This document shows, piece by piece, positions 9,388 through 18,122 of a stretch of DNA of 33,244 bases (position 1 is its first letter; every line of letters begins with the position of its first letter). The stretch is from Methylococcales bacterium (GTDB lineage: Bacteria > Pseudomonadota > Gammaproteobacteria > Methylococcales > Methylomonadaceae). The notes under the pieces are model-generated. The model saw only the letters and a list, made by a program, of their open reading frames with translations. It was not told the DNA's origin and did no database searches. The stretch spans positions 1 to 33,244 of the forward strand of contig QVQF01000111.1 of the NCBI GenBank assembly GCA_003584895.1, given 5' to 3'. Both the position numbers and the translations under genes were made by a program.

Positions 9388-10121
9388 CTGAGTGCTTTTC
9401 TATCTAAAGGTTTTAAAATAATGAGTTCTATCAGTTGAATAACGCCAACAAAGGCGAGGGTATAAGCCAATATGCTGGCGACATCAAACATCTGGAAAAA
9501 CAAATGCAGTTGATAACCCATGCCGTTACTGCGACCTAATAACTCTACGACCAGAATGATTTTCCAGATAAGTGCTAAGCCAGAACGAGTGGCCGCCATG
9601 ACAAAAGGATGGAGTTGTGGCCAGATAACATGAATCAAGGTTTTACGCTGACTAAAACCAAAGCAACGCGCCATGTCTAATAAATCTTGATCTAACGAAC
9701 GCGCGCCTTCACGGATGGTAACGATGACACTGGGTAACTTATTAATCACTACCGCTAAGATCGCTGCCGATTCGATTAAACCAAACCAGACATAGCACAA
9801 GATAATAGTGACTAGCGCCGGAACATTTAAAAATATCACCAGCCAGTTATCAAAAAAAGCATCCAGTTTCTTATGACGACCTAGGACGATACCGATAGCG
9901 CTGCCTAATAACATGGCGATAGAGAAACTAACGAGCAGACGGAGTAAGGTCACACCTAAGTGAAAAGGCAGTTGTCCTGAGACACAAGCTTGCCAAAACA
10001 CTAAAGCCACGGCGGTGGGTGTTGGCAAGGTATGGTTGTTTATATAAATCGCGCTGCCTTGCCAGATGGCTAAAAAAGCCAGTAATGATAAGAGCGGTAA
10101 GAGCTGCTTATTAAGTTTCAA
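9375..10121 (-). CDS. NitT/TauT-family ABC transporter permease
   Basis: This 248-aa integral membrane protein has about six hydrophobic segments and a BPD_transp_1 coupling loop (EGARSLDQDLLDMARCFGF) that contacts the ATPase. It overlaps the ATPase gene by 13 nt and follows the binding-protein gene by 12 nt, so the three subunits are produced together. It resembles SsuC/TauC/NrtB-type permeases. The cognate substrate is unknown. Confidence 0.85.
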   Translation of the reverse strand: MKLNKQLLPLLSLLAFLAIWQGSAIYINNHTLPTPTAVALVFWQACVSGQLPFHLGVTLLRLLVSFSIAMLLGSAIGIVLGRHKKLDAFFDNWLVIFLNVPALVTIILCYVWFGLIESAAILAVVINKLPSVIVTIREGARSLDQDLLDMARCFGFSQRKTLIHVIWPQLHPFVMAATRSGLALIWKIILVVELLGRSNGMGYQLHLFFQMFDVASILAYTLAFVGVIQLIELIILKPLDRKALRWRR

Positions 10122-10133
10122 AATAAATCTGAA

Positions 10134-11099
10134 TTAGGGTTGAGACCAGAAGGTACCTACTTGTAACGTTTCTGAAGCACCTGTTAATCGATTATTAGTT
10201 AAGGTGCGCAGTAAACTATAAATACGAGCCGCAGCTTGCTGCTCTTTGTCGCCCCATTGCTCAATTGCTCCTTCACAATAACGTTGACGCAATATGACTT
10301 GGGTGGGTAAGTCTTCAGTCTTAGTTAAGGGTATGATTTTTTTCCAATCGCTATCAGACGTACATAAACGATTTTTGGCAAGTTTTGTCGCATTTAAAAA
10401 ACTATTAAGTGCTGCTTGATGCGCCACACCCCAACTTTGTTTAAATACATAGCCGATGCTAGGTACATTTTCAGCAATACCTAGCCCCTTTAAAATACCT
10501 TTGCCGTCAATGATTTGTCTATAACCTTGTGCTTCCAGTCGGGCTGCAAAATGCCAGAAAGTCAGCACAGCGTCTACACGTTCTTGTTTGAGTTGCTCAT
10601 TGATTAAAGGGGGAGCTCCAAAGGTTTTTTCGACCGAGGCATTCAAATCTAGTGATTCTTTCTGTGCTAAAGCTTGCAACAATATCCAGTTTTTATCTAG
10701 TTCACCGCCGGCTATACCTAAACGCATACCTTTAAGGTCGTTAATGGTATGGATAGGACTGTTTTCTGCAACGATTAAAGCACCTGAGGTGTTTGAGTAA
10801 GGGTAGAAAGTAAAATCAGCTCCCGTGGCGCGTAAGCTAGAAACCCATATCCAATCAGAAACGATCATATCGACTGCACCTGATTGCAGGGCAATTTTTC
10901 CGGCTTCGGCATTAGCGACAGGGAGTAGTTCTAATTGAAAGTCAGATGCATTGAGTTGAGGGTCATTTTGTAGGGCTGCCAATTCCCATTCCAAGGTGCC
11001 GGCTGCTTGAACACCTATGCGTAACAGGGTTTTTTCTACGGCAAAACTGTTGCTTGAAACGAATAGACAAAGACTCAAAAAAAAAGTATTAAACGTCAT
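10134..11099 (-). CDS. ABC transporter periplasmic substrate-binding protein
   Basis: This 321-aa protein has a cleavable signal peptide (about 1-20, hydrophobic core FFLSLCLFVSS, probable cleavage after SFA). The mature part is an NMT1/SsuA-like periplasmic binding fold with IRIGVQ-type first strand (LLRIGVQAAGTLEWE), the mid-domain NDLKGMRLGIAGG and a hinge VDAVLTFWHFAARLEA. It would deliver ligand to the adjacent permease and ATPase. Binding proteins of this clade are often called nitrate, sulfonate or taurine binders only by homology, and the pocket residues cannot be assigned by eye. It is the first gene of the operon; the region 11100-11330 upstream separates it from the divergent HAD gene. 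Confidence 0.8.
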   Translation of the reverse strand: MTFNTFFLSLCLFVSSNSFAVEKTLLRIGVQAAGTLEWELAALQNDPQLNASDFQLELLPVANAEAGKIALQSGAVDMIVSDWIWVSSLRATGADFTFYPYSNTSGALIVAENSPIHTINDLKGMRLGIAGGELDKNWILLQALAQKESLDLNASVEKTFGAPPLINEQLKQERVDAVLTFWHFAARLEAQGYRQIIDGKGILKGLGIAENVPSIGYVFKQSWGVAHQAALNSFLNATKLAKNRLCTSDSDWKKIIPLTKTEDLPTQVILRQRYCEGAIEQWGDKEQQAAARIYSLLRTLTNNRLTGASETLQVGTFWSQP

Positions 11100-11330
11100 G
11101 CAGACACACTCAAATAGAAAGATAGTAAAGCCGCCTATTCTATCCGTACTGAGTGATTCGTGCGAGTCTGTTTACTAACATGATTTTAAGTTTGCCAATA
11201 GACTGGAAATGTTAAAAGACATTTAAGCTGCGACTTACTACAATATCGCCCACTTAGGGCTATTCTGGTAATAGAGGAATAGCCGACTAGATCAAATGAA
11301 CCTTATAAAACTTAGCGAGAACTCACCATC

Positions 11331-12167
11331 ATGGAATCTTTTAAAAATATACGTGCACTGATCATTGATATGGATGGCGTGTTATGGCATGGTACACAAG
11401 CGATGCCGGGTTTAGTCGAGTTTTTTAAAACCCTTAATGATTTGGATATCCGTTATATTCTGGCGACTAATAACGCAAGTTTAACACCCGAACAATATGT
11501 GACGAAGTTGGCAAACATGGGCGTTACTGTGAGCCAAAAACAAATCTTAACCTCAGGCATGGCGACTGCACTTTATTTGAGTGAACGAGTAAATCCTAAA
11601 GAAACAAGAGTGTTTGTAGTGGGAGAAGATGGGGCAACCCAGCCCTTATTGGACCTTGGCTTTACTCTGACCGGACTTTATGAAGTTGATAACAGTGATA
11701 AGCCAGAGCAAAAAGGCGCAGATATTGTGGTCTGCGGTAAAGATGAAACCCTAACATGGGCTAAATTAGCCACAGCTAGTCTCAACATTCGTGCAGGTGC
11801 ATCTTTTATAGGCACTAATGCCGATACCACATTGCCTACCGAACATGGTATTACGCATGGCAATGGCGCTATTCTTGCGGCGCTCGAAGTAGCTACCGGA
11901 GTATCACCGACCATTATCGGCAAGCCAGAACCTATTATTTATCAACAGGCTTTAGGGTTATTGGGTATTAGCCCCGATGAAACAGTTGCTCTAGGTGATC
12001 GTTTAGAGACTGACATACTAGGCGCAGTGCGTACCGGCATACGTAGCATTATGGTGCTAACGGGCATATCTTCTGAAGCCGATTTACAAGATTCAGGCTA
12101 TCAACCTACGTGGGTGATGGCGGACATTCGTGCGGTGACTAAAGCTTTGCGTGAGCAATCGGTTTAA
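11331..12167 (+). CDS. HAD-IIA family phosphatase (NagD-like)
   Basis: This 278-aa haloacid-dehalogenase phosphatase of subclass IIA has motif I DMDGVLWHG (Asp13 nucleophile, Asp15 acid/base), motif II around ATNNAS (about 45-50), a capping domain, the motif III Lys region IIGKPEP, and motif IV GDRLETDI (about 222-229). Relatives include NagD, phosphoglycolate phosphatase and glycerol-phosphate phosphatases. It is 33 bp upstream of dhaK on the same strand, so it may act on a triose or glycerol phosphate linked to dihydroxyacetone metabolism. That link is inferred only from position. Confidence 0.82.
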   Translation: MESFKNIRALIIDMDGVLWHGTQAMPGLVEFFKTLNDLDIRYILATNNASLTPEQYVTKLANMGVTVSQKQILTSGMATALYLSERVNPKETRVFVVGEDGATQPLLDLGFTLTGLYEVDNSDKPEQKGADIVVCGKDETLTWAKLATASLNIRAGASFIGTNADTTLPTEHGITHGNGAILAALEVATGVSPTIIGKPEPIIYQQALGLLGISPDETVALGDRLETDILGAVRTGIRSIMVLTGISSEADLQDSGYQPTWVMADIRAVTKALREQSV

Positions 12168-12200
12168 TCATTTCGTTCAAATAAATCAGGAGCCGGAATT

Positions 12201-13190
12201 ATGAAAAAGTTTATCAATAGCGTTGATAGCCTACTGGATGAAACCTTGCTGGGCTTTTCTAAAGCTCATGCTGATATTATCAAACTTAATACATCACCGA
12301 ATTTTGTAACACGGAAGTTACCTACTCGACAAGGTAAGGTGGCCCTGATTTCGGGTGGTGGTTCAGGACATGAGCCCTTACATATCGGTTTTGTAGGCGC
12401 AGGCATGTTAGATGCTGCCTGTCCTGGGCAAATATTTACCTCACCAAGTCCTGATCAAATGTTGGCTGCAGCCTTGGCTGTTGAAAATGGTGGTGGCGTT
12501 TTGTTCATCGTAAAAAACTATGCCGGTGATGTCATGAATTTTGAAATGGCCGCCGAGATGCTAGAGCTACCCAATGCCAGTATCTTAGTGAGTGATGATG
12601 TCGCTTTACCTAGAAACCATAGCGCGGGGCGACGTGGCGTAGCCGGTACTTTAATCGTAGAGAAAATAGTCGGAGCCGCCGCAGAGCAAGGCGCCGATTT
12701 AGCTTACTGTAAAACCTTAGGCGATAGCGTCAACAAAGCCTCTGCTTCGATGGGTGTGGCCTTAAGGTGTTGCACCGTGCCAGCCTTAGGGCATCCGACC
12801 TTTGCACTCAGCGATACTGAGATGGAAATGGGCGTAGGCATACACGGTGAACGAGGCCGTGAAACCCTAAACTTAACATCCGCTACCGAGATCGTAGAGC
12901 ATATTGCCGCGCTGATTGATGAAGATTTAAAGCCCCAAAAAGGCCAATCGGTGTTGCTACATGTGAATGGTTTTGGTGCCACGCCATTAATGGAACTGTA
13001 TTTGATTTACGACTTAGCCGCACAATACTGGGAAAAACGCGGCATCAATATTGTCCGTTCCTTAGTAGGCAATTACACTACTTCTATTGATATGGCGGGT
13101 TGTTCTATTACCTTAACCTTGTTAGAAGAGCAGTGGTTGGCATTATGGGATGCGCCTGTACATACCTCAGGATTACGCTGGGGCTGTTAA
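12201..13190 (+). CDS. dhaK: Dihydroxyacetone kinase, DhaK (substrate-binding) subunit
   Basis: This 329-aa protein matches the K domain of dihydroxyacetone kinases. The glycine loop SGGGSGHEP (51-59, including His57), KNYAGD (105-110, Asp110) and GIHGERG with His215, the residue that binds dihydroxyacetone covalently as a hemiaminal, are all intact. There is no fused ATP-binding L domain, so this is the split, PTS-type architecture (E. coli DhaK is 356 aa). The partner dhaL is 470 bp away in convergent orientation, and no DhaM-like phosphocarrier is in the window. The start is preceded by AGGAGC (12189-12194). It probably forms one unit with the HAD gene upstream. Confidence 0.92.
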   Translation: MKKFINSVDSLLDETLLGFSKAHADIIKLNTSPNFVTRKLPTRQGKVALISGGGSGHEPLHIGFVGAGMLDAACPGQIFTSPSPDQMLAAALAVENGGGVLFIVKNYAGDVMNFEMAAEMLELPNASILVSDDVALPRNHSAGRRGVAGTLIVEKIVGAAAEQGADLAYCKTLGDSVNKASASMGVALRCCTVPALGHPTFALSDTEMEMGVGIHGERGRETLNLTSATEIVEHIAALIDEDLKPQKGQSVLLHVNGFGATPLMELYLIYDLAAQYWEKRGINIVRSLVGNYTTSIDMAGCSITLTLLEEQWLALWDAPVHTSGLRWGC

Positions 13191-13662
13191 TCGTAAATTC
13201 CATAAAAATACATGAAAAAGATGAGGCAGGAAACCACGCAGCCCATACTTTCGTTGCTAAGATCCTCTACTAAGGTTTAGTAGTCGTTAATTCAGGTGTT
13301 GAACTCATCTGTTAAGCTTTTGGAACCGTTATAGTCGACTATTGGAACGTCTATGACCGTATAAAGAAGTCTAATCCTTATTAAAGAACAGTGCATGAGC
13401 GTCCGGCGAAGGTTAAATCCTGTAGAAAAATGTTCCATGGCCGATGAAGATATTAAAAATCACGTTCGTAGACCTTCTATTAACAGCCCTAGACGCTCCA
13501 TTAGTCGACATGAACATTCCAAAAGTCGGCATGAGTCTTCCAGTAAGTGATCTAGTTTTAGGCTACAGTTAAGACCTGACAAGTAATGAATGTCAGCAAT
13601 ACGATAATAATGATTGCGATCTAAGTCAGGATAATAAATTGTGAAGGATTTATGGCTTTGAA
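13191..13662. repeat. Non-coding patch with degenerate ~21-bp repeat units in mirrored orientation
   Basis: This 472-bp gap between dhaK and dhaL has no credible gene. On the minus strand four consecutive units of exactly 21 bp occupy 13458-13478, 13479-13499, 13500-13520 and 13521-13541; they begin GGAA, GGAG or AGAA and share a rough core (G)GAA.GTCTATG.CGACTAAT. Similar units run on the plus strand at 13322-13343 (22 bp), 13344-13364 (21), 13365-13384 (20) and about 13385-13406, so two blocks face each other around 13410-13457. Similarity between units is partial, so this is a decayed or diversified array. A 7-bp hairpin (13267-13273 with 13277-13283) lies just downstream of dhaK. The function is unknown. 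Confidence 0.55.
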
Positions 13663-14310
13663 CTAAGCTGGAGCTGTTAATTCAGTAATCAATACCGCCA
13701 CAATAGCAGAAATCATTAACTGAGCGGTTTTAGCGCCGGCATCAATATGGCCTACTGAGCGTTGTTCCAGAAAAGACGCGCGGCCTTTGGTGGCAATCAT
13801 GTCGCGGGTAGCTTCCATGCCGGTTATGGCAATCGCTACGATAGTATTTAAGATTTCAGGCAAAGCAATATTAGCCGCTGTGGCTGTGTTTAAGTACAGA
13901 GCAACGGGTATATAAACATCCAGCAGGGTTTTTTCGCCGGCTTCTGCTTTACCTCGGTGTTTAACGGCCTCCACGGCGAGATTAAAGCTATCAGCAAAGC
14001 TTTGTACGTTTAAGGGATGATCCTTGGCTGCTTTGCTTAAGGCCATGAATAAAGTTGCATACAATGAGCCAGAGGCACCGCCTATGGCTGACATTAAAAT
14101 CAGGCCTATTTTTTGCCAAGCATTAGGCCAATCTAATGCCGTTAATTCATTTTCTTTTTCGGTTAAGGCTTTAATGCCGCGTTGTAAATTAATCAGATGG
14201 TCACCATCACCAATAGCTTGATCTAATTCTGTAACTTCATCGGCATGGTTAGCTAATATCTCAGCGATGGCGGTGATTAACTTAGGTAATAAGGTAGGAG
14301 TTAAGGTCAT
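13663..14310 (-). CDS. dhaL: Dihydroxyacetone kinase, DhaL (ADP/ATP-binding) subunit
   Basis: This 215-aa all-helical nucleotide-binding subunit has the Mg-binding triad DQAIGDGDH with Asp30, Asp35 and Asp37 at the same positions as in E. coli DhaL. It also has GGASGSLY (about 77-84), RGKAEAGEKTLLDV (about 118-131) and SVGHIDAGAKT near the C-terminus. It transfers phosphate to dihydroxyacetone held by DhaK. In PTS-type systems its bound ADP is rephosphorylated by DhaM, which is not seen here, so either DhaM is encoded elsewhere or this subunit exchanges nucleotide with free ATP. It is transcribed convergently to dhaK rather than as a dhaKL operon, which is unusual. Confidence 0.92.
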   Translation of the reverse strand: MTLTPTLLPKLITAIAEILANHADEVTELDQAIGDGDHLINLQRGIKALTEKENELTALDWPNAWQKIGLILMSAIGGASGSLYATLFMALSKAAKDHPLNVQSFADSFNLAVEAVKHRGKAEAGEKTLLDVYIPVALYLNTATAANIALPEILNTIVAIAITGMEATRDMIATKGRASFLEQRSVGHIDAGAKTAQLMISAIVAVLITELTAPA

Positions 14311-14482
14311 GGCTAGACTCGATATATTAGTTATAGTTTGAGAGCATAGCGTGCTGCTTGCTCGACTGTCCAGAGCTATTATCCAGTTAAAACGACTTCC
14401 CCTAAAGAGGAAATACTCACGACTTAAGTTTTAACGATGGTGTTTTACAGGGACTTGGTTAGAATATCGACTATCCCAGCTT

Positions 14483-14542
14483 AAGGTCGGGGCAAGAATG
14501 GGTAAAATTCACCACATTGATGTAATAAACTTGCCGACCTTT
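14483..14542. repeat. Imperfect inverted repeat upstream of sucC
   Basis: AAGGTCGGGGCAAG (14483-14496) is nearly complementary to CTTGCCGACCTT (14530-14541), with a two-base bulge. The structure ends about 20 nt before the sucC start, so in an mRNA it would be a leader hairpin near the ribosome-binding site (AGGAGC, 14552-14557). Whether it regulates sucCD or is a decayed intergenic palindrome cannot be decided from one copy. Confidence 0.4.
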
Positions 14543-14562
14543 ATCGGTCACAGGAGCAATTA

Positions 14563-15729
14563 ATGAATATTCATGAGTATCAGGCCAAGCAGTTATTTCA
14601 ACAGTATGGAATTTCCGTACCTGAGGGTAAATACGCTGCTACGCCAGAGACTGCGCTACAAGTTGCCCAAGATTTGGGTGGTGAGGGTTGGGTGGTTAAA
14701 GCTCAGGTTCATGCCGGTGGTAGAGGAAAAGTGGGCGGCGTAAAGCTGGCGAAAACATTGACTGAAGTCAGTGAATTTAGTCAGGCTTTATTAGGTCAAC
14801 GCTTAGTAACGATACAAACGGATAGCTTAGGCTTGCCGATTAATTCTCTGCTGATAGAAAAAATATATCCGATTAAGCGCGAGTTATATTTAAGCCTAGT
14901 GGTCGATAGAGGCAGTGAGCGTATTATTTTTATCGCCTCAGCAGCGGGTGGTATGGATATAGAAACCGTCGCCCATGAAACCCCCGAACAAATTATCTCT
15001 GTAGCCATACATCCTGCGGCCGGCTTACAAGGCTATCAATGTCGAAAAGTTGCCTATGCCTTAGGTTTAAAAGGCGCACAGATCAAAGCACTCAGTAAGA
15101 TTATGCAAGGGCTGTATGATTTGTTTTTAGCTAAAGATGCCAGTCAAATCGAAATTAACCCGTTAATAGAAACGCACAGCGGCGAGTTAATGGCCTTAGA
15201 TGCTAAGATTAATTTTGATGATAATGCTGTGGCCTTACATGCCGATATTTTAGCTATGAAAGATCCGTCTCAAGAAGATGACAAGGAAAATCTAGCTCAG
15301 CAGTTCGGTTTAAATTACATCACCTTGGATGGAAATATCGGTTGTATGGTGAATGGCGCAGGTTTAGCGATGGCGACTATGGATTTAGTTAAATTAAAAG
15401 GCGGTCAGCCTGCTAACTTCTTAGATGTCGGGGGCGGTACTAATATTGAAAAAGTCTGTGAAGCCTTTAAATTGATTTTGTCAGATACCAGTGTTAAAGC
15501 GGTATTAGTTAATATTTTTGGTGGTATCGTGCAATGCGATGTGATTGCAGCCGGTATTTTAGCGGCCATAGAACAAATTCACGTTGCTGTTCCGGTAGTG
15601 GTACGTTTAGAAGGCACCAATGCTGAACAAGGAAGAGCTTTGTTAAGTAATACCGGTCTTAATATTTACGCAGCAGAAGATTTAGCCCATGCCGCAGAAC
15701 AAGTCGTGGCATTGGCGGAGGCCGTATGA
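14563..15729 (+). CDS. sucC: Succinate-CoA ligase (ADP-forming) subunit beta
   Basis: This 388-aa subunit has exactly the E. coli SucC length. An N-terminal ATP-grasp domain starts with [16 protein letters not shown] and contains [15 protein letters not shown] (48-62). The C-terminal ligase domain carries [20 protein letters not shown] and [10 protein letters not shown]. With SucD it interconverts succinyl-CoA and succinate with nucleotide phosphorylation in the TCA cycle. The main alternative is the related malate thiokinase of serine-cycle methylotrophs (MtkA); the close match to enterobacterial SucC favours the TCA enzyme. The stop overlaps the sucD start by four bases. Confidence 0.92.
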   Translation: MNIHEYQAKQLFQQYGISVPEGKYAATPETALQVAQDLGGEGWVVKAQVHAGGRGKVGGVKLAKTLTEVSEFSQALLGQRLVTIQTDSLGLPINSLLIEKIYPIKRELYLSLVVDRGSERIIFIASAAGGMDIETVAHETPEQIISVAIHPAAGLQGYQCRKVAYALGLKGAQIKALSKIMQGLYDLFLAKDASQIEINPLIETHSGELMALDAKINFDDNAVALHADILAMKDPSQEDDKENLAQQFGLNYITLDGNIGCMVNGAGLAMATMDLVKLKGGQPANFLDVGGGTNIEKVCEAFKLILSDTSVKAVLVNIFGGIVQCDVIAAGILAAIEQIHVAVPVVVRLEGTNAEQGRALLSNTGLNIYAAEDLAHAAEQVVALAEAV

Positions 15730-16592
15730 GCATTTTAATCAACAAAGACACCAAAGTCATTTGCCAAGGTTTTACCGGCAAACAAGGCACGTTCCACTCT
15801 CAGCAAGCTATAGATTATGGCACTCAATTAGTCGGTGGAGTGACTCCTGATCGAGGCGGCGAAAAACATTTAGGTTTACCGGTGTTTAATACCGTACAAG
15901 AAGCGGTTAATAGCACCGGTGCTATCGCCACGGTCATTTACGTGCCGCCTTTTTATGCAGCAGATGCCATCTTAGAAGCGGTCGATGCCGGCATAGAATT
16001 AATCGTGTGCATTACTGAAGGCATTCCTATTTTACAAATGTTACGTGTTAAAGCCGCTATGGCAGGCACAGGCTCATTATTAGTAGGTCCTAATTGTCCC
16101 GGCGTGATTACCCCAGGTGCCTGTAAAATAGGTATTATGCCTGGTAAAATCCATCTACCTGGAGTAATTGGTATTGTGTCACGCTCGGGTACGTTAACGT
16201 ATGAATCCGTGCATCAAACCACAGCGCAAGGATTAGGACAAAGTACCTGTGTTGGTATCGGTGGCGATCCTATACATGGTATGAATTTTGTGGATGTCTT
16301 GGCGCGTTTTCAGGCTGATGAACAAACTCAAGGCATCGTGATGGTCGGTGAAATAGGTGGAACGGAAGAGGAAGCCGCCGCTGACTATATTAAAGCTCAT
16401 GTCACTAAGCCTGTAGTTGCTTACATAGCCGGACAAACAGCCCCCGCTGGTAAACGTATGGGTCATGCCGGAGCCATAGTCACCGGCGGAAAAGGCACTG
16501 CGACAGGAAAAATAGCCGCCTTAAAAGCAGCAGGTATTGAAGTGGTTAATACACCGACAGATATTGGCGTGGCTATGAAGCGTTGTTTGTAA
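15726..16592 (+). CDS. sucD: Succinate-CoA ligase (ADP-forming) subunit alpha
   Basis: This 288-aa subunit has an N-terminal CoA-binding Rossmann domain ([14 protein letters not shown], residues 11-24; GGVTPDRGG) and a ligase domain with [11 protein letters not shown] (121-131) and the phosphohistidine segment KRMGHAGAI (His247). The histidine is phosphorylated and carries phosphate between succinyl-CoA and the nucleotide on SucC. The ATGA overlap with sucC supports coupled, equimolar synthesis. A long REP-like palindrome ending in a T-run begins 12 bp after the stop and may terminate the transcript. The usual sdh-sucAB neighbours are absent. Confidence 0.92.
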   Translation: MSILINKDTKVICQGFTGKQGTFHSQQAIDYGTQLVGGVTPDRGGEKHLGLPVFNTVQEAVNSTGAIATVIYVPPFYAADAILEAVDAGIELIVCITEGIPILQMLRVKAAMAGTGSLLVGPNCPGVITPGACKIGIMPGKIHLPGVIGIVSRSGTLTYESVHQTTAQGLGQSTCVGIGGDPIHGMNFVDVLARFQADEQTQGIVMVGEIGGTEEEAAADYIKAHVTKPVVAYIAGQTAPAGKRMGHAGAIVTGGKGTATGKIAALKAAGIEVVNTPTDIGVAMKRCL

Positions 16593-16603
16593 TAAAGGCT
16601 AAG

Positions 16604-16682
16604 GTAGGTCGGGTTAGCGATAGCGTAACCCGACATTTCGTAGCGCATTGTGTCGGGTTACGCTATCGCTAACCCGACCTAC
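16604..16682. repeat. REP/BIME-like palindrome downstream of sucD
   Basis: A perfect 32-bp inverted repeat has arms 16604-16635 and 16651-16682 and a 15-nt loop. The arm core is GGTCGGGTTAGCGATAGCG followed by TAACCCGACA. Each arm is itself a smaller imperfect hairpin (GGGTTA with TAACCC). It is followed by TTTTT (16684-16688), so the plus-strand transcript could end here. A decayed relative lies at 22041-22120. This composition (GTAGGTCGGGTTAGC...) is that of dispersed REP-type elements mobilised by RAYT transposases in many proteobacteria; no RAYT gene is in the window. Confidence 0.85.
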
Positions 16683-16745
16683 TTTTTCTCGTATACTCAG
16701 TTAAATAGTATCGAGGTTGTTGTTTCCCCATCCAATTGCAATTAA

Positions 16746-18122
16746 ATGTCATCTAGCAAGCAACGTATAGCATCACTACCTTATTTTCCTGATAGTTCTT
16801 TATTGTTTTCTGCCATTGCCCAGCGGCCGTGGTCGGTTTTTTTGGATAGTGGTTATCCTTACAGTACACAGGGTCGCTACGATATCATTGCTGCCGATCC
16901 TATTTGCACACTGGTAACGCATGGTGATAAAACAATTATTACTCGTGATGATTTGACTTATATCTCTGTGCAAGATCCCTTTTCTTTAGTAAAAGAACAG
17001 TTGTTGCCAGAGCTAACAGGGTTTGCTGAGCTGCCTTTTACAGGTGGTGCTATAGGTTATTTTTCTTATGATTTGGCGCGTCGCTTAGAAAATTTATCTG
17101 TGATTGCCGAAGATGCAGAACTGATTGCCGAAATGGCCGTAGGCATTTATCAGTGGGCGTTGATTGTCGATCATCAAGAACAGCAGAGTTTTCTGGTTGG
17201 ACATGATTGTCAGGAAGGTTTATGGCAAGATTTAATTATACAATTTAGCCAGTTATCTGAATTGAAAGCACCCGCAGCATTTACTGTGCTCAGTAATATC
17301 AGTTCTAATATGACTCAGGCAGCTTACACGCAGGCCTTTGATCGTATTAAGTATTATCTGAAAGAAGGTGATTGTTATCAGGTTAATTTAACCCAGCGCT
17401 TTGTAGCGAATTGCAAAGGCGAGCCGTGGGCAGCGTATCAAAAGCTACGTGAGCAGAATGCAGCCCCTTTTAGTTGTTACCTTAACTTACCCGAAGTACA
17501 AATATTAAGCTCATCACCGGAACGGTTCTTAAAACTCACTCAAGGGCAAGTCGAAACTAAGCCCATCAAAGGCACGCGTCCTAGAAAACAAGATGAGCTA
17601 GAAGATCAACAGCAAATAGCCTCTTTAGAAGCTAGCGCTAAAGATCGAGCCGAAAACTTAATGATTGTTGATTTGCTGCGTAATGATATTAGTAAAACCT
17701 GTATCAAAGGCTCGGTTAAAGTGCCTGTTATTTTCGAGGTAGAAAGTTATGCCACAGTACATCATTTAGTCAGTACCATCACAGGCACACTAACAGAAGA
17801 TCAGCATGCCTGTGATTTATTAAAAAGCTGTTTTCCAGGTGGCTCCATTACCGGTGCGCCTAAAATTCGCTCTATGGAAATTATTGAAGAATTAGAGCCG
17901 CATCGTCGTGGTGTTTATTGTGGTGCGATTGGTTATATCGGTTTTAATGGCAATATGGATACTAATATTGCCATAAGAACGCTGGTCCATGCCAATAGCA
18001 CCATACGCTGCTGGGCGGGTGGCGGTATTGTTCATGATTCAGTGGCTGAAGATGAATATCAAGAAAGTTTTGATAAAGCCGCCGCCATGCTAGCTTTATT
18101 AAAGGAATTGACGGTTTCGTGA
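16746..18122 (+). CDS. pabB: Aminodeoxychorismate synthase component I (PabB)
   Basis: This 458-aa chorismate-utilising enzyme has an N-terminal anthranilate-synthase-I-like domain and a C-terminal chorismate-binding domain. PIKGTRPR (about residues 276-283), with the Lys typical of PabB, is intact, as are VDLLRNDI, GSITGAPK and the C-terminal GAIGYIGF and GGGIVHDS blocks. With a PabA amidotransferase (not nearby) it makes 4-amino-4-deoxychorismate on the way to p-aminobenzoate. That compound feeds folate and, in C1 organisms, tetrahydromethanopterin. Its stop overlaps the GTG start of the next gene. TrpE is the main alternative but lacks the PIKGT lysine. Confidence 0.88.
   Translation: MSSSKQRIASLPYFPDSSLLFSAIAQRPWSVFLDSGYPYSTQGRYDIIAADPICTLVTHGDKTIITRDDLTYISVQDPFSLVKEQLLPELTGFAELPFTGGAIGYFSYDLARRLENLSVIAEDAELIAEMAVGIYQWALIVDHQEQQSFLVGHDCQEGLWQDLIIQFSQLSELKAPAAFTVLSNISSNMTQAAYTQAFDRIKYYLKEGDCYQVNLTQRFVANCKGEPWAAYQKLREQNAAPFSCYLNLPEVQILSSSPERFLKLTQGQVETKPIKGTRPRKQDELEDQQQIASLEASAKDRAENLMIVDLLRNDISKTCIKGSVKVPVIFEVESYATVHHLVSTITGTLTEDQHACDLLKSCFPGGSITGAPKIRSMEIIEELEPHRRGVYCGAIGYIGFNGNMDTNIAIRTLVHANSTIRCWAGGGIVHDSVAEDEYQESFDKAAAMLALLKELTVS

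Noticed and set aside
13310-13545. CRISPR array between dhaK and dhaL
   Set aside because: The units are directly abutting, only partly similar and not separated by spacers, and no cas gene is present.
13400-13545. Minus-strand protein with heptad repeats across the 21-bp units
   Set aside because: A frame can be read through the units, but there is no good start or ribosome-binding site and no known family. It is kept only as a possible decayed gene under the repeat finding.
14563-16592. Malate thiokinase (mtkAB) of the serine cycle as an alternative to sucCD
   Set aside because: Lengths and many motifs match enterobacterial SucC/SucD closely, and no serine-cycle genes (mcl, hpr, sga) are adjacent. 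It cannot be fully excluded without a tree.
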